This document shows positions 13,701 through 38,800 of a stretch of 64,000 nt of DNA, in pieces. The notes under the pieces were generated by a model. It saw only the letters and a list, made by a program, of their open reading frames with translations. It did no database searches and had not been told where the DNA came from. This DNA comes from Pseudomonas neuropathica (GTDB lineage Bacteria; Pseudomonadota; Gammaproteobacteria; Pseudomonadales; Pseudomonadaceae). The DNA lies in the NCBI RefSeq assembly GCF_015461835.1, contig NZ_JACOPX010000001.1:310001-374000 (forward strand), read 5' to 3'. Each line of letters begins with the position of its first letter. Positions within the stretch are counted from its first letter, which is position 1. The position numbers and the translations under genes were made by a program.

Positions 13701-16700
13701 AAATGGCGTCGGTTGTTGGTGAACATCAAGGATGTACACGCGGGTATTGCACAGCGGTTTGCCAATCGGTGGCGCGCCTTGCGGTACCGGCGAATTCGCC
13801 TCCAGCGTCCATACGGTGCTGTCGACGGTGGCTTCGGTCGGGCCATAAACGTTGTGCAGGCGCACCTGCGGCAGATGTTCGCGCACGCTGCGCACCAACG
13901 CGGCCGTCAGCGCACCGCCACCACAGAACACATCGGTAAGGCTGCTGCACTCGCCCACCTCTGCCACTTCAAGGAATTGCTGCAACAGCGCCGGCACAAA
14001 CTGAACGACGTTGACCTGTTGCTCACGAATCAGTTGCACCAGCGCGGCTGGATCGCGGTGGTCGTCCGGGCCGGCGAGAACCAGACGCATGCCGCAGCTC
14101 AACGGCCAGAACAGCTCCCACACCGAGGCGTCGAAACTCAGCGGGGTTTTCTGCAACAGCGTGGCGCCGGTAGAAAGCGGACACAGGCTGGCGCTCCAGT
14201 GCAGCAGATTGCCCAGGTTGCGGTGCTCGACCATCACGCCCTTCGGCGTGCCGGTGGAGCCGGAGGTGTAAATCACATAGGCCAGGTTCGCAGCGCTCAG
14301 GCCTGGCACCTGCGGATTGCTTTGCGCAAGGTCTTGCCAGGTGCAATGGTCGAAATCGACCAACACGCCGGCCCACTCGCCGATCAGCGCACGCGTCGGC
14401 GCATGCACCAGCACCGCCACGGGCGCGCTGTCCTCAAGCATGTAGGCCAGACGTTCGGCGGGATAACCCGGGTCCAGCGGCACATAAGCGCCGCCGGCCT
14501 TGAGAATCGCCAACAGACCGACCAGCAATTGCGGCCCGCGCTCGACGCAGATCGCCACCCGCGAATCGCGGCCCACGCCGCACTGGCGCAGGTGATGGGC
14601 GAGCTGGTTGGCGCGACGGTTCAACTCGGCGTAACTCAAACGCAATTCACCGGCCACCACGGCATCCGCGTCTGGCGTGCGCAACACCTGCGTCTCGAAG
14701 CGAGCATGAACAGTCTGCTCAAGATCGTGGGGGACCGTGGTTGCGTTCAGATCGACCAGCAGATGCTGACGCTCATCGTCCGCCAACAACGTCACCTGCT
14801 CCAACACCGCTTGATCGTTGCTGACCATGGCCTGCAACAGGCGCTGGAAGTAGCCGACGTAACGTTGAATAGTCGACTCATCGAACAAGGCAACGGCGTA
14901 CTCCAGCACACCGCGTATCCCGTCCGGCGCGTCTGCCAGCGTCAGTGACAGATCGAATTTGGCAAAGTGGCTCGGTTCGGCAACGCTTTCCAGCGTCAGC
15001 TCGCCCAGACTCAGGCTGGCACCGTGGCCACTGTCCCAACTGAACATCGCTTGAAACAACGGGCTGTGCGCCATGCTGCGCGCAGGCTTGGTGATTTCCA
15101 CCACTTGCTCGAACGGCAGATCCTGATGCGCCTGCGCATCCAGCGTCCGCGCCTTGACTCGCGCCAGCAGCGCCTCGGTGCTCAAAGCGCCCGAGGTATC
15201 GATACGCAGGGCCAGGGTATTGACGAACATGCCGATCAAACCTTCGATTTCGGCCCTTGTCCGGTTGGCCACCGGCGAACCGACGACCACTTCCGATTGC
15301 CCGGACAACCGACTCAACAGGCTCGCCCATGCGCCGAGCATGAGCATGTACATCGTCACGCCGTGACGCTGGGCCAAAGCCTTGAGCCCGGCGCTCAGGC
15401 GTTCGTCGAGCACCACGTCGACGGTGTTGCCGGCGTAATCCTGCTGCGCCGGGCGCACGCGATCAGTCGGCAGCGTCAACAGTGCCGGAGCACCCGCCAA
15501 CGTTTGTTGCCAATACTCGCTTTGACGCTCCAGAACCTCACCACTGAGCCAGCGCCGCTGCCACACCGCGTAGTCGGTGTATTGCAACGCCAGCGGCGGC
15601 AGTGGATCTGGTTGGCCGAGGCTGAACGCCTGATAAAGCGCCATCAGTTCACGGGTCAGAACCCCCATCGACCAGCCATCGGAGATGATGTGGTGCAGGG
15701 TCAGCAACAGCACATGATGATCGTCGGCCAGCCGCACCAGGCGGCCGCGAATCAGCGCATCGTCTTGTAAATCAAACGGCCCCGAGGCCTCGCCCTGAAT
15801 CAGCGCCGCCAAGGTCTGGTCGGCTTGCGGATGCTGGCGCAGGTCTTCAACACGCAGCAGCAGACCGCTGTCGACCGGGGCGATCAGCACTTGCGCCTGG
15901 TCATTGAACTGGGCGAAACGGCTGCGCAGGGTTTCGTGACGCGCAACGATACGCGCCAAGGCTTGTTGCAGCGCATGCTCATCCAGTTGCCCACGCAGGC
16001 GCAGGCCGATGGGAATGTTGTACGCGGTGTTGGCGCCCTCCATTTGTGCGAGAAACCACAAGCGTTGCTGGGCGAACGACAGCGGCAAGGCGCCGTCTCG
16101 GGCCACCGCGACAATCTCCGGTTGCGTGCTGCGCCCGGCTTGCGCCACCGCCTCGGCAACCGCAGCCAGTTCGGCGTTGGCAAACAGATCGCCCAGCGCC
16201 AGCTCGACGCCAAGACGCTGGCGAACCTGGGACACCATGCGCATGGCCAACAGCGAGTGACCACCGAGTTCGAAGAAATGATCCTGACGCCCGACTCGCT
16301 CGACTTGCAGCACCTGCGCCCAGATCTGTGCCAAGGCGCTTTCCAGTTCGTTGTGCGGCGCCTCGTATTCGCGGGTGAACAGCGCCGCTCGCTCGGGTTT
16401 CGGCAGGGCCTTGCGGTCGACCTTGCCATTGGCGGTCAACGGCAGTGCGTCGAGTCTGACGAAGGCCACCGGCACCATGTAATCCGGTAACTGGGTCAAC
16501 AGGTGCGCGCGCAACTCGGCCACGGCCAACGGTTCGACCTGGCTCTGCTCGGTGAAATACGCCACCAGTCGCGGCTGGCCGGGTTCATCTTCACGCGCCA
16601 GCAGTACGGCTTCCTGAATACCGGGCAACTGATTGAGGCGGGTTTCGATTTCACCGAGTTCGATGCGCACGCCACGGATTTTCACCTGATCGTCGTTACG

Positions 16701-19546
16701 CCCCAGGTACTCGATCGTGCCGTCGGCGCGCCAGCGTGCGAGATCGCCGGTGCGATACATGCGCGCATTCGGCAAGGGGCGGAACGGGTCGTGGAGGAAG
16801 CGTTCGACGCTCAGGTCGGCACGGTTCAAATAGCCGCGAGCGACCCCGGCACCGCCAACATACAACTCGCCCATGACGCCAATCGGCACTGGGCGCTGCT
16901 GTTCATCGAGCAGATACACCGTGGCATTGGTCACCGGTTTGCCGATGTGCAAGGCATCGCCTGCCTCGATTCGCCCAGAGGTGGCGACCACGGTGGCTTC
17001 GGTCGGGCCGTAGTTGTTGATCACGTCGAATTGCTGGTTGCGGCTGAACTGGCGCAAGCGGTCGCCACCGATCAGCAGTGTGCGCAGCGTCGGGTGTTCA
17101 AGGTTCTGGCTGAAGGCGTATTCGGCGACGGGCGTCGGCAGGAAACTCACGTCCAGTGGCTGCGCGCGCCACCACTCGAGCAACGCATCGATGTCCTCGG
17201 TGCCCTCGTGAGTCGGTGCCAGATGCAGGGTCGCGCCGGCACACAGCGCCGGCCAGACTTCCCAGGCCATGGCGTCGAAACCGAACCCGGCAAGGCTTGA
17301 AGTGTGGCGACCGGCGCACAGATCAAACGCGCTGCAATGCCAATCGACCAGATTCGACAAGGTGCGGTGTTCGACCATCACCCCTTTGGGCAGGCCGGTG
17401 GAGCCAGAGGTGTAGATCACGTAGGCCAGATGCGCGGCGGTCAGGCCCGGCACCTGCGGATCAAGGGTTTCGCTCAGCGGCCAGGTGCGCGGGTCAAGAT
17501 CGATCACCGGCACCGCCAGCGCCGGCAAGCGTTCCCGCAGATTATTTTGGGTCAGCACTGCAACGGGGCCGCTGTCGCTGAGCAAGTAGTGCAGACGCTC
17601 GGCCGGGTGCGCCGGGTCGACCGGCACATAACCGGCACCGGCCTTGAGAATCGCCACTAGCCCGACCAGCGTATCGAGGCCACGGCGGGCGACGATGGCG
17701 ACGCGATCATCGGGTTTCACACCCAGTGCGATCAGATGATAAGCCAAGGCGTTGGCATGCCGGTTGAGTTCGGCGTAACTCGTTTGCTCACCGAGGTATT
17801 GCGCGGCCACGGCTTCGGGCCGCTGCGCCACTTGCGCCTCGAAACGCTGGGCAATGGTCAACGTCACGGGGAAATCGGCGTGACTGGCATTGAACGCCAA
17901 CAGCACCTGCTCGCGTTCGGCCGTCGGCAGAATCGGCAACTGGTTGAGCGCGGTGTCCGGCGCCTGCTCCAGCGCCAGCACCAGACTCTCCAGGGCGCAG
18001 TGCAAGTAATCGCAGATGCGCTGTGGATCGACCTCGGTAGTGGCCAGCAACGTCAGGCTGAAGGCATCGCCGAAATCGTCGATGCTCAGGGTCAGCGGAT
18101 AGTTGGTGCGTTCTTCGGAGCTGATCGTGCTGATGCCTTCCCACGCCGCCTGGGTCTCGGCACTCGCCGTCGCCGCCGTGTGGCTGTGGCGGTAATTGAG
18201 CAAGGCACTGAACAACGGTGTCGGTGCGACCACGCCGCTGCAACGCTGGGCGAGTGCCAGTGGCGCGTGCTCGTGGCGCATCAATGTGGTCAAGCGTTTG
18301 TGGGTCGCCTCCACCGCCGCACGCACGCCTTGTGCATCGACATCGACCCGCAGCGGCAAGGTGTTGATGAAAATTCCCAACGCCCGCTCGGTGGCTTCAG
18401 CGCCTTGCATACGCCCCATCAGCACCGTACCGAACACTACGTTTTGTTTGCCGGTGAGCACCGCCAGTACCTGCGCCCAGCCCAGGTGAAACAGGCTCGC
18501 GACACTCACCCCGAGTTGCCGCGCCTGTGCGCGCAAACGCTGGCCGAGCAATGGGTTGACCGGCAGGCTCAGCTCGGCGATACCGAGGCCGTCGCCCTGC
18601 ACATCCTGCAAACCGTAGGGCAGGGTCGGCTCGGCTATGTCGCCGAGCATCTCGCGAAAAAAAACCTCGTGTTCGGCTTCGCTGATGCCCAGTCGCGCTT
18701 GCGCTACGTAATTGCGAAACGGCACTGGGCGCCCGAGCGATTGAGCCTGGCCAGTGAGGCAGGCGAGCAGTTCGTGACGCACCACGTCGAGCGCCGAGTG
18801 GTCCAGCGCCATGTGATGGAACAGCAACGTCGCGACCACGCGCTGACCGCCCTCGTCCCATGCGTAGGCCAGACGCATCATCGGCGCACACCGGACGTCC
18901 AGACGGAAATGCCGCGCATCGAAACGTTCGTGCAATTGCTGCAGCGCATCACTTGCGCCGTCTGCCAGCACGACCTCTTCCATCGGCAACTGCGCCTGAC
19001 GCCAAACCACTTGCAGCGGCACGTCCAGCCCTTCCCAATGCACCGCCGTGCGCAAAATGTCGTGGCGATCGATGACCTTTTGCAAGGCTTGCGCGAAGTC
19101 CTGCAGACGCTCGCGGCTGCTGAACGCAAAGTACGACTGCATGACGTAGGGATCGCCCTGCTCGTTGCTCGCGTGGTGATAGAGGATGCCTTCCTGCAAC
19201 GGTGCCAGTGGGTAGATGTCCTGCACATTGGCGGCGCCGCCCGGTACCTCGGCGAGCAAGCGGTCAAGGATCGCCTGATCGACGTCAGCCAGGGTCACCA
19301 TCGCTGGCGTGATGCGCGTGGTGCCGGGGAGAATGCCGTTGGCCGGAACGTCGATCTGGCCGACGCGGCTGGCCGAGTACTGGCCGGCCTTGATCAGTTC
19401 GATCAGCGCCGGTTTGTGCTCGCGCAGCGCGGCCAGCAGCGCCGGATCGCTCAATGCCTGTTTGTTGCCGTTGACGCGCAATTGCTCATCGGTCACCGCC
19501 AACTGAATGTCCTTTGTCTTCAGGGTTGCCAACAGTTCGAGCACAT

Positions 19547-19550
<4 letters not shown>
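1707..19550 (-). CDS. Lipopeptide NRPS 3, five modules plus tandem thioesterases (ArfC/AmsC-like; modules 7-11)
   Basis: 5947 residues from a GTG start that overlaps the previous NRPS stop by 4 bp (GTGA). An N-terminal TubC-type docking segment (about 1-56) is followed by five C-A-T modules. Carrier serines in GGHSLL lie near residues 1096, 2152, 3226, 4277 and 5329. C1 and C3 carry the dual C/E signature HHxxxxxGDPY (near 125 and 2254). C2, C4 and C5 are LCL type (SFAQQRLWFLAQM, then HHIISDGWS or HHIVADGWS). Pockets read by eye: DAWFLGNVVK (Leu7), DAWQFGVVDK (Gln-type, 8), DAWFLGNVVK (Leu9), DAMFLGCTYK (aliphatic, expected Ile10), DGWKFGVVDK (acidic, 11). Two thioesterases close the protein: GWSFGG near 5454 with GDHRSMM, and GHSFGG near 5747 with GNHFTIL. 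They probably release and cyclise the peptide, with the second possibly also proofreading. Family membership is firm; residue calls are inference. Confidence 0.96.
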
Positions 19551-32563
<13,013 letters not shown>

Positions 32564-32714
32564 GAGGTAACCTGCTGTAAATACGAAAAAAAAGAGCGCG
32601 CAGCAGCGAGTCCATGCAGGCGGCGCGCAGCCTGGAAAAACTAAAACATCGGGGCGTGGGTGTCTGACATGGGAAGCGGGGACAAGCCATACCGGACAGG
32701 GGCCACACAACCTC

Positions 32715-32809
32715 CCCTGTAGGAGTGAGCCTGCTCGCGATGGCGTCAGGTCAGGCGATATGTTCGTGACTGACCCACCGCAATCGCGAGCAGGCTCACC
32801 CCTACAGGG
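32715..32809. repeat. REPIN (paired inverted REP) between NRPS 1 and NRPS 2
   Basis: Two arms of about 31 bases face each other at 32715-32745 and 32779-32809, sharing the core GTGAGCCTGCTCGCGAT and its complement. The same core recurs at 62509-62580 and 63921-64000, so it is a dispersed genomic family. It fills much of the 259-bp gap between the stop of NRPS 1 and the start of NRPS 2. It can form a long hairpin in the operon transcript. I see nothing else in that gap beyond the weak leader of NRPS 2. Confidence 0.85.
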
Positions 32810-32822
32810 ATTGTGGTCGCCG

Positions 32823-35800
32823 TCAGAGCCGGCGTTTGCGGTTGAGGCTCGGGATAGTGGTCTGGGCGATTTCGACTTGCTTGGCCTGCCGCGAGGTCTG
32901 TGCCGCCAGCGCGGCCAGCGTCGGCTGGCTGAACAGCGTGCGCGCGTCGACATGCAAGCCAGCCAGACGCATGCGCGCGACCAGACTGACCGCCAGCAAC
33001 GAATGCCCGCCCAGCTCGAAGAAGTTGTCGTGCCGGCCCACCTGCTCGACCTTGAGCACCTGCGCCCAGATCTGCGCCAACGCGGTTTCCACATCGCCTG
33101 CGGGGGCCTCGTAAGGACGGCTGAGCAGCGCCTGCGCCCCCGGTTCCGGCAACGCCTTGCGGTCGATTTTGTCGTTCGGCGTCAAAGGCAACGCCGCCAG
33201 CCTCACGTAGGCGCCAGGCACCATGAACTCCGGCAACTGCGCCAACACATGCGCTCGCAATGCTTCCAGCGTCGGTGCAGCCAGTTCGGCGCGCAGGGTG
33301 TAATAAGCCACCAGCCGCTCATCGCGTACCAGCACCACCGCCTCGCGGATGGCCGGGTGTTCCAGCAGGCGCGCTTCAATCTCGCCCAGCTCAAGGCGCA
33401 CTCCGCGCAGCTTGACCTGAAAGTCGTTGCGACCGAGGAATTCGAGGTTGCCATCGGCGCCGTAACGCACCAGATCACCGGTGCGATACAAGCGATCACC
33501 AGCCACAAACGGACTGTCGATAAAGCGTTCGGCCTGCAATGGCGGCAGTCCCAGATAGCCGCGCGCCACGCCCACTCCGCCAATGTGCAAATGCCCACTG
33601 ACGCCAAACGGCACAGGCTGATCAAAGGCATCGAGGACGTACAGCCGCGTGTTGCTCAGGGCCTTGCCGATCGGCACCAGTGTCTGCGGCACCGGTTCGC
33701 CGGGTTGCAGCGTCCAGCCGCTGCTGTCGACCGTGGTTTCGGTCGGCCCGTAGACGTTGTGCAGGCGCACCCACGGCAGGCGCTCGCGCACTTGCCGGGC
33801 CAGGGCGACGGTCAACTCGCCGCCACCGTTGAGCACGTCGGTCAGGCTGGTGCACTGGCTGACATCGTCCTGTTCAATGAACTGCTGCAACAAGGCCGGC
33901 ACGAACTTGACCACGGTGATGTTCTGCTCACGGATCACTTGCGTGACATACGCCGAATCGCGATTGCCATCGGCCCGCGCCAGCACCAGGCGCATGCCCG
34001 AGCACAGTGGCCAGAAGATCTCCCACACCGAACTGTCGAAACTGTACGGCGCCTTTTGCAGCAACGCCCCGTGTTCAGTCGGCGGCGACAACTGTGAACC
34101 CCAATGCACCATGTTGCAGGCGCTGCGGTGCTCGATCATCACGCCTTTCGGCGTGCCGGTGGAGCCGGAGGTGTAGATCATGTAGGCCAGATTCGTCGCG
34201 CCGAGGCCCGGCACCTGCGGGTTGTCGTGCGGCTGGTTCTGCCAGACGCCGAGGTCGAGATCGATCAGCGGCACGCCGGGTTCGCCAAGCAGATCGCGTG
34301 TCGCCGCATGCACCAGCAGCACAACCGGCGCGCTGTCCTGCAACATGTAGTTCAGCCGTTGCAGCGGATAATCGGGATCGAGCGGCACATAAGCACCGCC
34401 GGCCTTGAGAATGCCCAACAGACCGATCACCAGTTCAGGCCCGCGCTCGACGCAGATCGCGACCCGCGAATCCGGTTGCACGCCGAGCCCGCGCAGATGA
34501 TGCGCCAGGCGGTTGGCCTGCTCGTTCAACTCGCGATAGCTCAGGCGTTGCTCGGCGAACTGCACGGCGATGGCATCCGGCTTGCGCTGCACCTGTTGTT
34601 CGAACAGTGCCTGAAGTGGCTGATCCAGCGGGCAGTCGACTGCCGTATCGTTGAACTCGATCAGCAGCCGTTGCAGTTCCTCCTGCGGTAACAACGGCAG
34701 GCTATTCAGCGACCGCTGCGGCGTGCTCTCCAGCGCTTCGACCAACACGCTCAGCGCTGACTGCACATAACCGCAAACCCGCTGCGCGCCGATGCTCGAC
34801 AGGGTTCGGGTGGTCAAGCGCAAGCCTGTGCCGAGGTCATCGACACTCAGGGTAAACGGATAATTGGTCCGCTCCTGGTTAGCCAGGGTCTCGATGCCCT
34901 GCCAGGTTTGCCGGGAGGTTTCTTGCTCGACATCATCGCTGTGCCGATAGTTGAGCAAGGCGCTGAACAGCGGCGCCGGCGCAGCAACGCCGCTGCAACG
35001 CTGGGCCAGCGCCAACGAAGCGTGTTCATGGGCTAGCAACGCGCTCAGGCGCGCATGGGTGGACTTCAGCGCTGCGCGCGCGCCCTCGCCGACATCGACC
35101 CGCAGCGGCAAGGTGTTGATGAACACCCCCAACGCCCGGTCGGCACCCGCGCCGCCCTGCATGCGCCCCATCAACACCGTGCCAAATACGACACTTTGCT
35201 GCGCGGAAGTCGCCGCCAATACTTGCGCCCAGGCGAGGTGGATCAGGCTGGCGATGCTCACGCCCGCCAGGCGCGCCTGCTGCTGCAGGCGCTGATACAG
35301 ATCGCTGGCCAGCGCCTGCTCGGCTTCTTCGATGTTGCTGCCGTCGCCCTGCACGTTCTGCAAAGCGAACGGCAAGGTCGGCTCGTCGATGTCGCCGAGC
35401 ATCTGCCGGAAGAACGCTTCATGCTCCTGCTCGCTGACACCCAGGCGCGTCTGCGCCACATAGTTGCGGTACGGCACCGGTGCTGCCAGCAGTTCGCCGT
35501 GCCCGGACAGACTGGCGTGGATTTCTTCGCGCATCGCCTCCAGCGCAATGTGATCCATCGCCAGGTGATGGAACAACAAGATGCCGACCACCCGGTTGCG
35601 CGCGGGATCACGGGCATACATCAGGCGCAGCAGCGGCGCCTGACTGACATCGAGGCGATAACGCCGCGCGTCGAAACGCTCGTGCAATTGATCGATGATC
35701 GCGCCACGGGCAGGATCAAATTCGACCTCCTGCACCGGCAAAACCGCCTCGCGCCAAACGACCTGAACCGGCGACGTCAGCCCTTCCCACACCACCGCCG

Positions 35801-38800
35801 TACGCAGGATGTCGTGCCGCGCCATGACCTGACGCAGCGCAGCGGCAAAGGCCTCGACCCGCTCGAGGCTGTCGAACGCCAGCAGCGATTGCAGCAAATA
35901 CGGATCGCCCTGCGCAGCGGTGATGTGGTGATAGAGAATGCCTTCCTGCAACGGGGCCAAGGGGTAGATGTCCTGCACATTGGCGGCACCGCCCGGCACT
36001 GTCGCGACGATACGCTCGATCATCGCCTGATCCAGTTGCACCAATGGCAACAGGTCCGGCGTGATGTACGTGCAATCGGGCGCAATGCGGTTAGCCGGCA
36101 CCTCGACTTCGCGGCCGCTGCCCTCTGCCGCCGCTAACGCCGCCAGTGTCGGTTGGTTGAACAGCACGCGAACATCGCTGCTCATGCCAATCTGGCGCAT
36201 GCGTTCGATCAGGCCAACGGCCAACAAGGAGTGGCCGCCCAGCTCAAAGAAATGGTCGTGACGCCCTACCCGGTCGACCTGCAGGACCTCGGCCCAGATC
36301 TGCGCCAAGGCGATTTCGACGTCACCTTGTGGCGCCTCGTATTGACGACGGATCAACGCGTCCGGCCCCGGCGCCGGCAAGGCCTGACGGTCGAGTTTGC
36401 CGTTGGCCGTCAGCGGCAAACTCGCCAATTGAATGTAGGCGGCCGGCAGCATGGCTGCTGGCAAACGCGATGTCAGGTGCGCATGCAGTTGCTGGATGTC
36501 CAGCGCTTCGCGCTCGGTGAACCATGCCAACAGTTGACCGTCGCGCACCAGCACCACGGCTTCCTGCACCGCATCATGGCTGGCGAGTGCGGCTTCGATT
36601 TCGCCCAGCTCGACACGCACCCCGCGAACTTTCACCTGGTCATCGTTGCGACCGATGTACTCAAGATTGCCGTCGGCGCGCCACCGCGCGAGGTCGCCGG
36701 TGCGGTACATGCGCGCATCAGGCTGCGCACTGAACGGGTCGTCGAGAAAGCGCTCAGCCGTCAGGTCCGGACGGTTCAGATAACCCCGGGCAACCCCGGC
36801 GCCGCCAACATACAGCTCGCCAATGATGCCGATCGGCACCGGACGCAGCTGATCATCGAGCAGATAAGCCGTGGCATTGCTCACGGGTTTGCCGATGTGC
36901 AACGCCTGCCCCGGGCTGATCAACCCCGAGGTGGCGACCACCGTGGCTTCGGTCGGGCCGTAGTTGTTGATCACCGCAAAACCCGGCGCACGGTTGAACT
37001 GGCGCAGACGATCACCGCCAATCAGCAAGGTGCGCAAGGTCGGATGATCGAGTTGCTGGCTGAAGGTGTATTCGGCAATCGGCGTCGGCAGAAAGCTGAC
37101 GTCCAGCGGCTGTGCCTGCCACCAGGCGAGCAGCGCATCGATGTCTTCGCTGCCTTCGCTCGCGGGTGCAAAATGCAGCGTTGCCCCGGCACACAGCGCC
37201 GGCCACAGCTCCCACGCCATCGCGTCAAAACCGAAGCCGGCCAGGCTCGAGGTGTGCTGCCCGGGGCCAAGTCCAAACGCCGCGCAGTGCCAGTCGACCA
37301 GATTGCCCAGCGTGCGGTGCTCGACCATCACGCCTTTGGGCAACCCGGTGGAGCCGGAGGTGTAAATCACATAGGCGAGGTGGTGGGTGTTCAACCCCGT
37401 CACGTCGGGATCGGTCAAGTTGTCGAGCGGCCACTGGCGCCGATCCAGCTCGATCACCGGCAGCGTTGTGGCGGGCAGACGCTCACGCAGATCGCTTTGC
37501 GTCAGCAGCGCCACCGGCGCACTGTCGCTGAGCAAGTAACTCAGGCGCTCGGGCGGATGCGCCGGGTCAATCGGCACATAAGCAGCGCCAGCCTTGAGAA
37601 CCGCCAGCAACCCGACCAGCGTTTCCAGACCGCGGCGGGCAACGATTGCCACACGATCGTCAGGGCACACGCCGAGGCCGATCAGATGATGGGCCAACGC
37701 ATTGGCTTGCCGATTCAGCTCGGCATAACTCAGGGTTCGTCCCTGATACGTCGCGACCACAGCGTCTGGCTCTTCTGCCACTCGCGATTCGAAGCGCTGA
37801 TGAATCAGTCGGCCTTGCGGATAACTGACCCGAGTGTCGTTCCACTCATTGAACAGGGCCAGTTCTGCCGGGCTATTGAGGTTGAAATCGGCGATCACCA
37901 GCGCCGGGCATTCCAGGCCTTGCTGCAGAATCAGCAGCAAACGCTCGGTCAACGCCGCGATCTCGTCAGCCGTGAAACAGGCCGGCGAGTACACCAGATG
38001 CAGCCAGGCTTTGTCGGTGTAACGGTTGCTGCGCAGGTGAATGGCCAGCGGAGTCGTCTCGTGCTGGTTGGAGACCTTTACCGAGTGTCCCGACGCCTCA
38101 CCGTAACGGTAGTCATGGTCGTCCTGTTCGTAGGACAGCGACAGCTCGAACAGTTGCGTACGGTCTTCGCGCAACAGGCCCAGCGCGCGGTTCATCTCGC
38201 TCAGCGGGTAGCGTTGATGGCGGAAATCCTGCTTCAGGTCAGCGCCGATCGCCTTGATCAATTCAGCGAATGACAGCGCTCGACCGAAGCCCATGCGCAT
38301 TGCACTGACCTGGGTGAACAAGCCCAAGGTGCTTTTGAAGCGGGCACCGGAGCGATTGAGTATCGGCAAACCGACCACCCACTCGTCACGTTGCGCGGTG
38401 CGACTGAAATACACGTGCAACGCCGCCAGCAATACATGAAAGGCCGAGCCACCGAATTGTCGCGCGCAGTCTTTCATGCGCTCGTGCAGCACGGCTGGAA
38501 AAGCCTCGACGTGGATGCGACTTGGCGCTGCTTCTACATCAAGGAATTCGCGATGACGGGGCGTCAACAAGGGCTCGGGCAAGCTGCGGTACTTGTCCAG
38601 CCAGTAACGTTGATCGCGCTCATAGCGAGGTGACTGATGGTAGCGCGCGTCATCTTCGATAAAGCCGACATAGGACGGTGCCGCCCTGCGCGGATGCTCG
38701 CCACGGCACAACGCGCTGTAGATCTCGCCCACCGACTTGAACAGCAGCGCGAAAGCCCAGCCATCAATGATCAAGTGATGGGCCTGGGCTGCCAGCCAGT

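Noticed and set aside
11526..14948. Long plus-strand open frame of 1140 codons
   Set aside because: It lies antisense to the middle of NRPS 3, has no recognisable domain and is rich in Arg, Gln and His, typical of shadow frames opposite high-GC NRPS genes. Many similar shorter ones across 477-39359 were rejected for the same reason.
32564..33094. N-terminal extension of NRPS 2 to 33094
   Set aside because: The extra 177 residues read through the REPIN and the 3' end of NRPS 1 and do not resemble any NRPS segment; ATG 32563 starts the docking segment.
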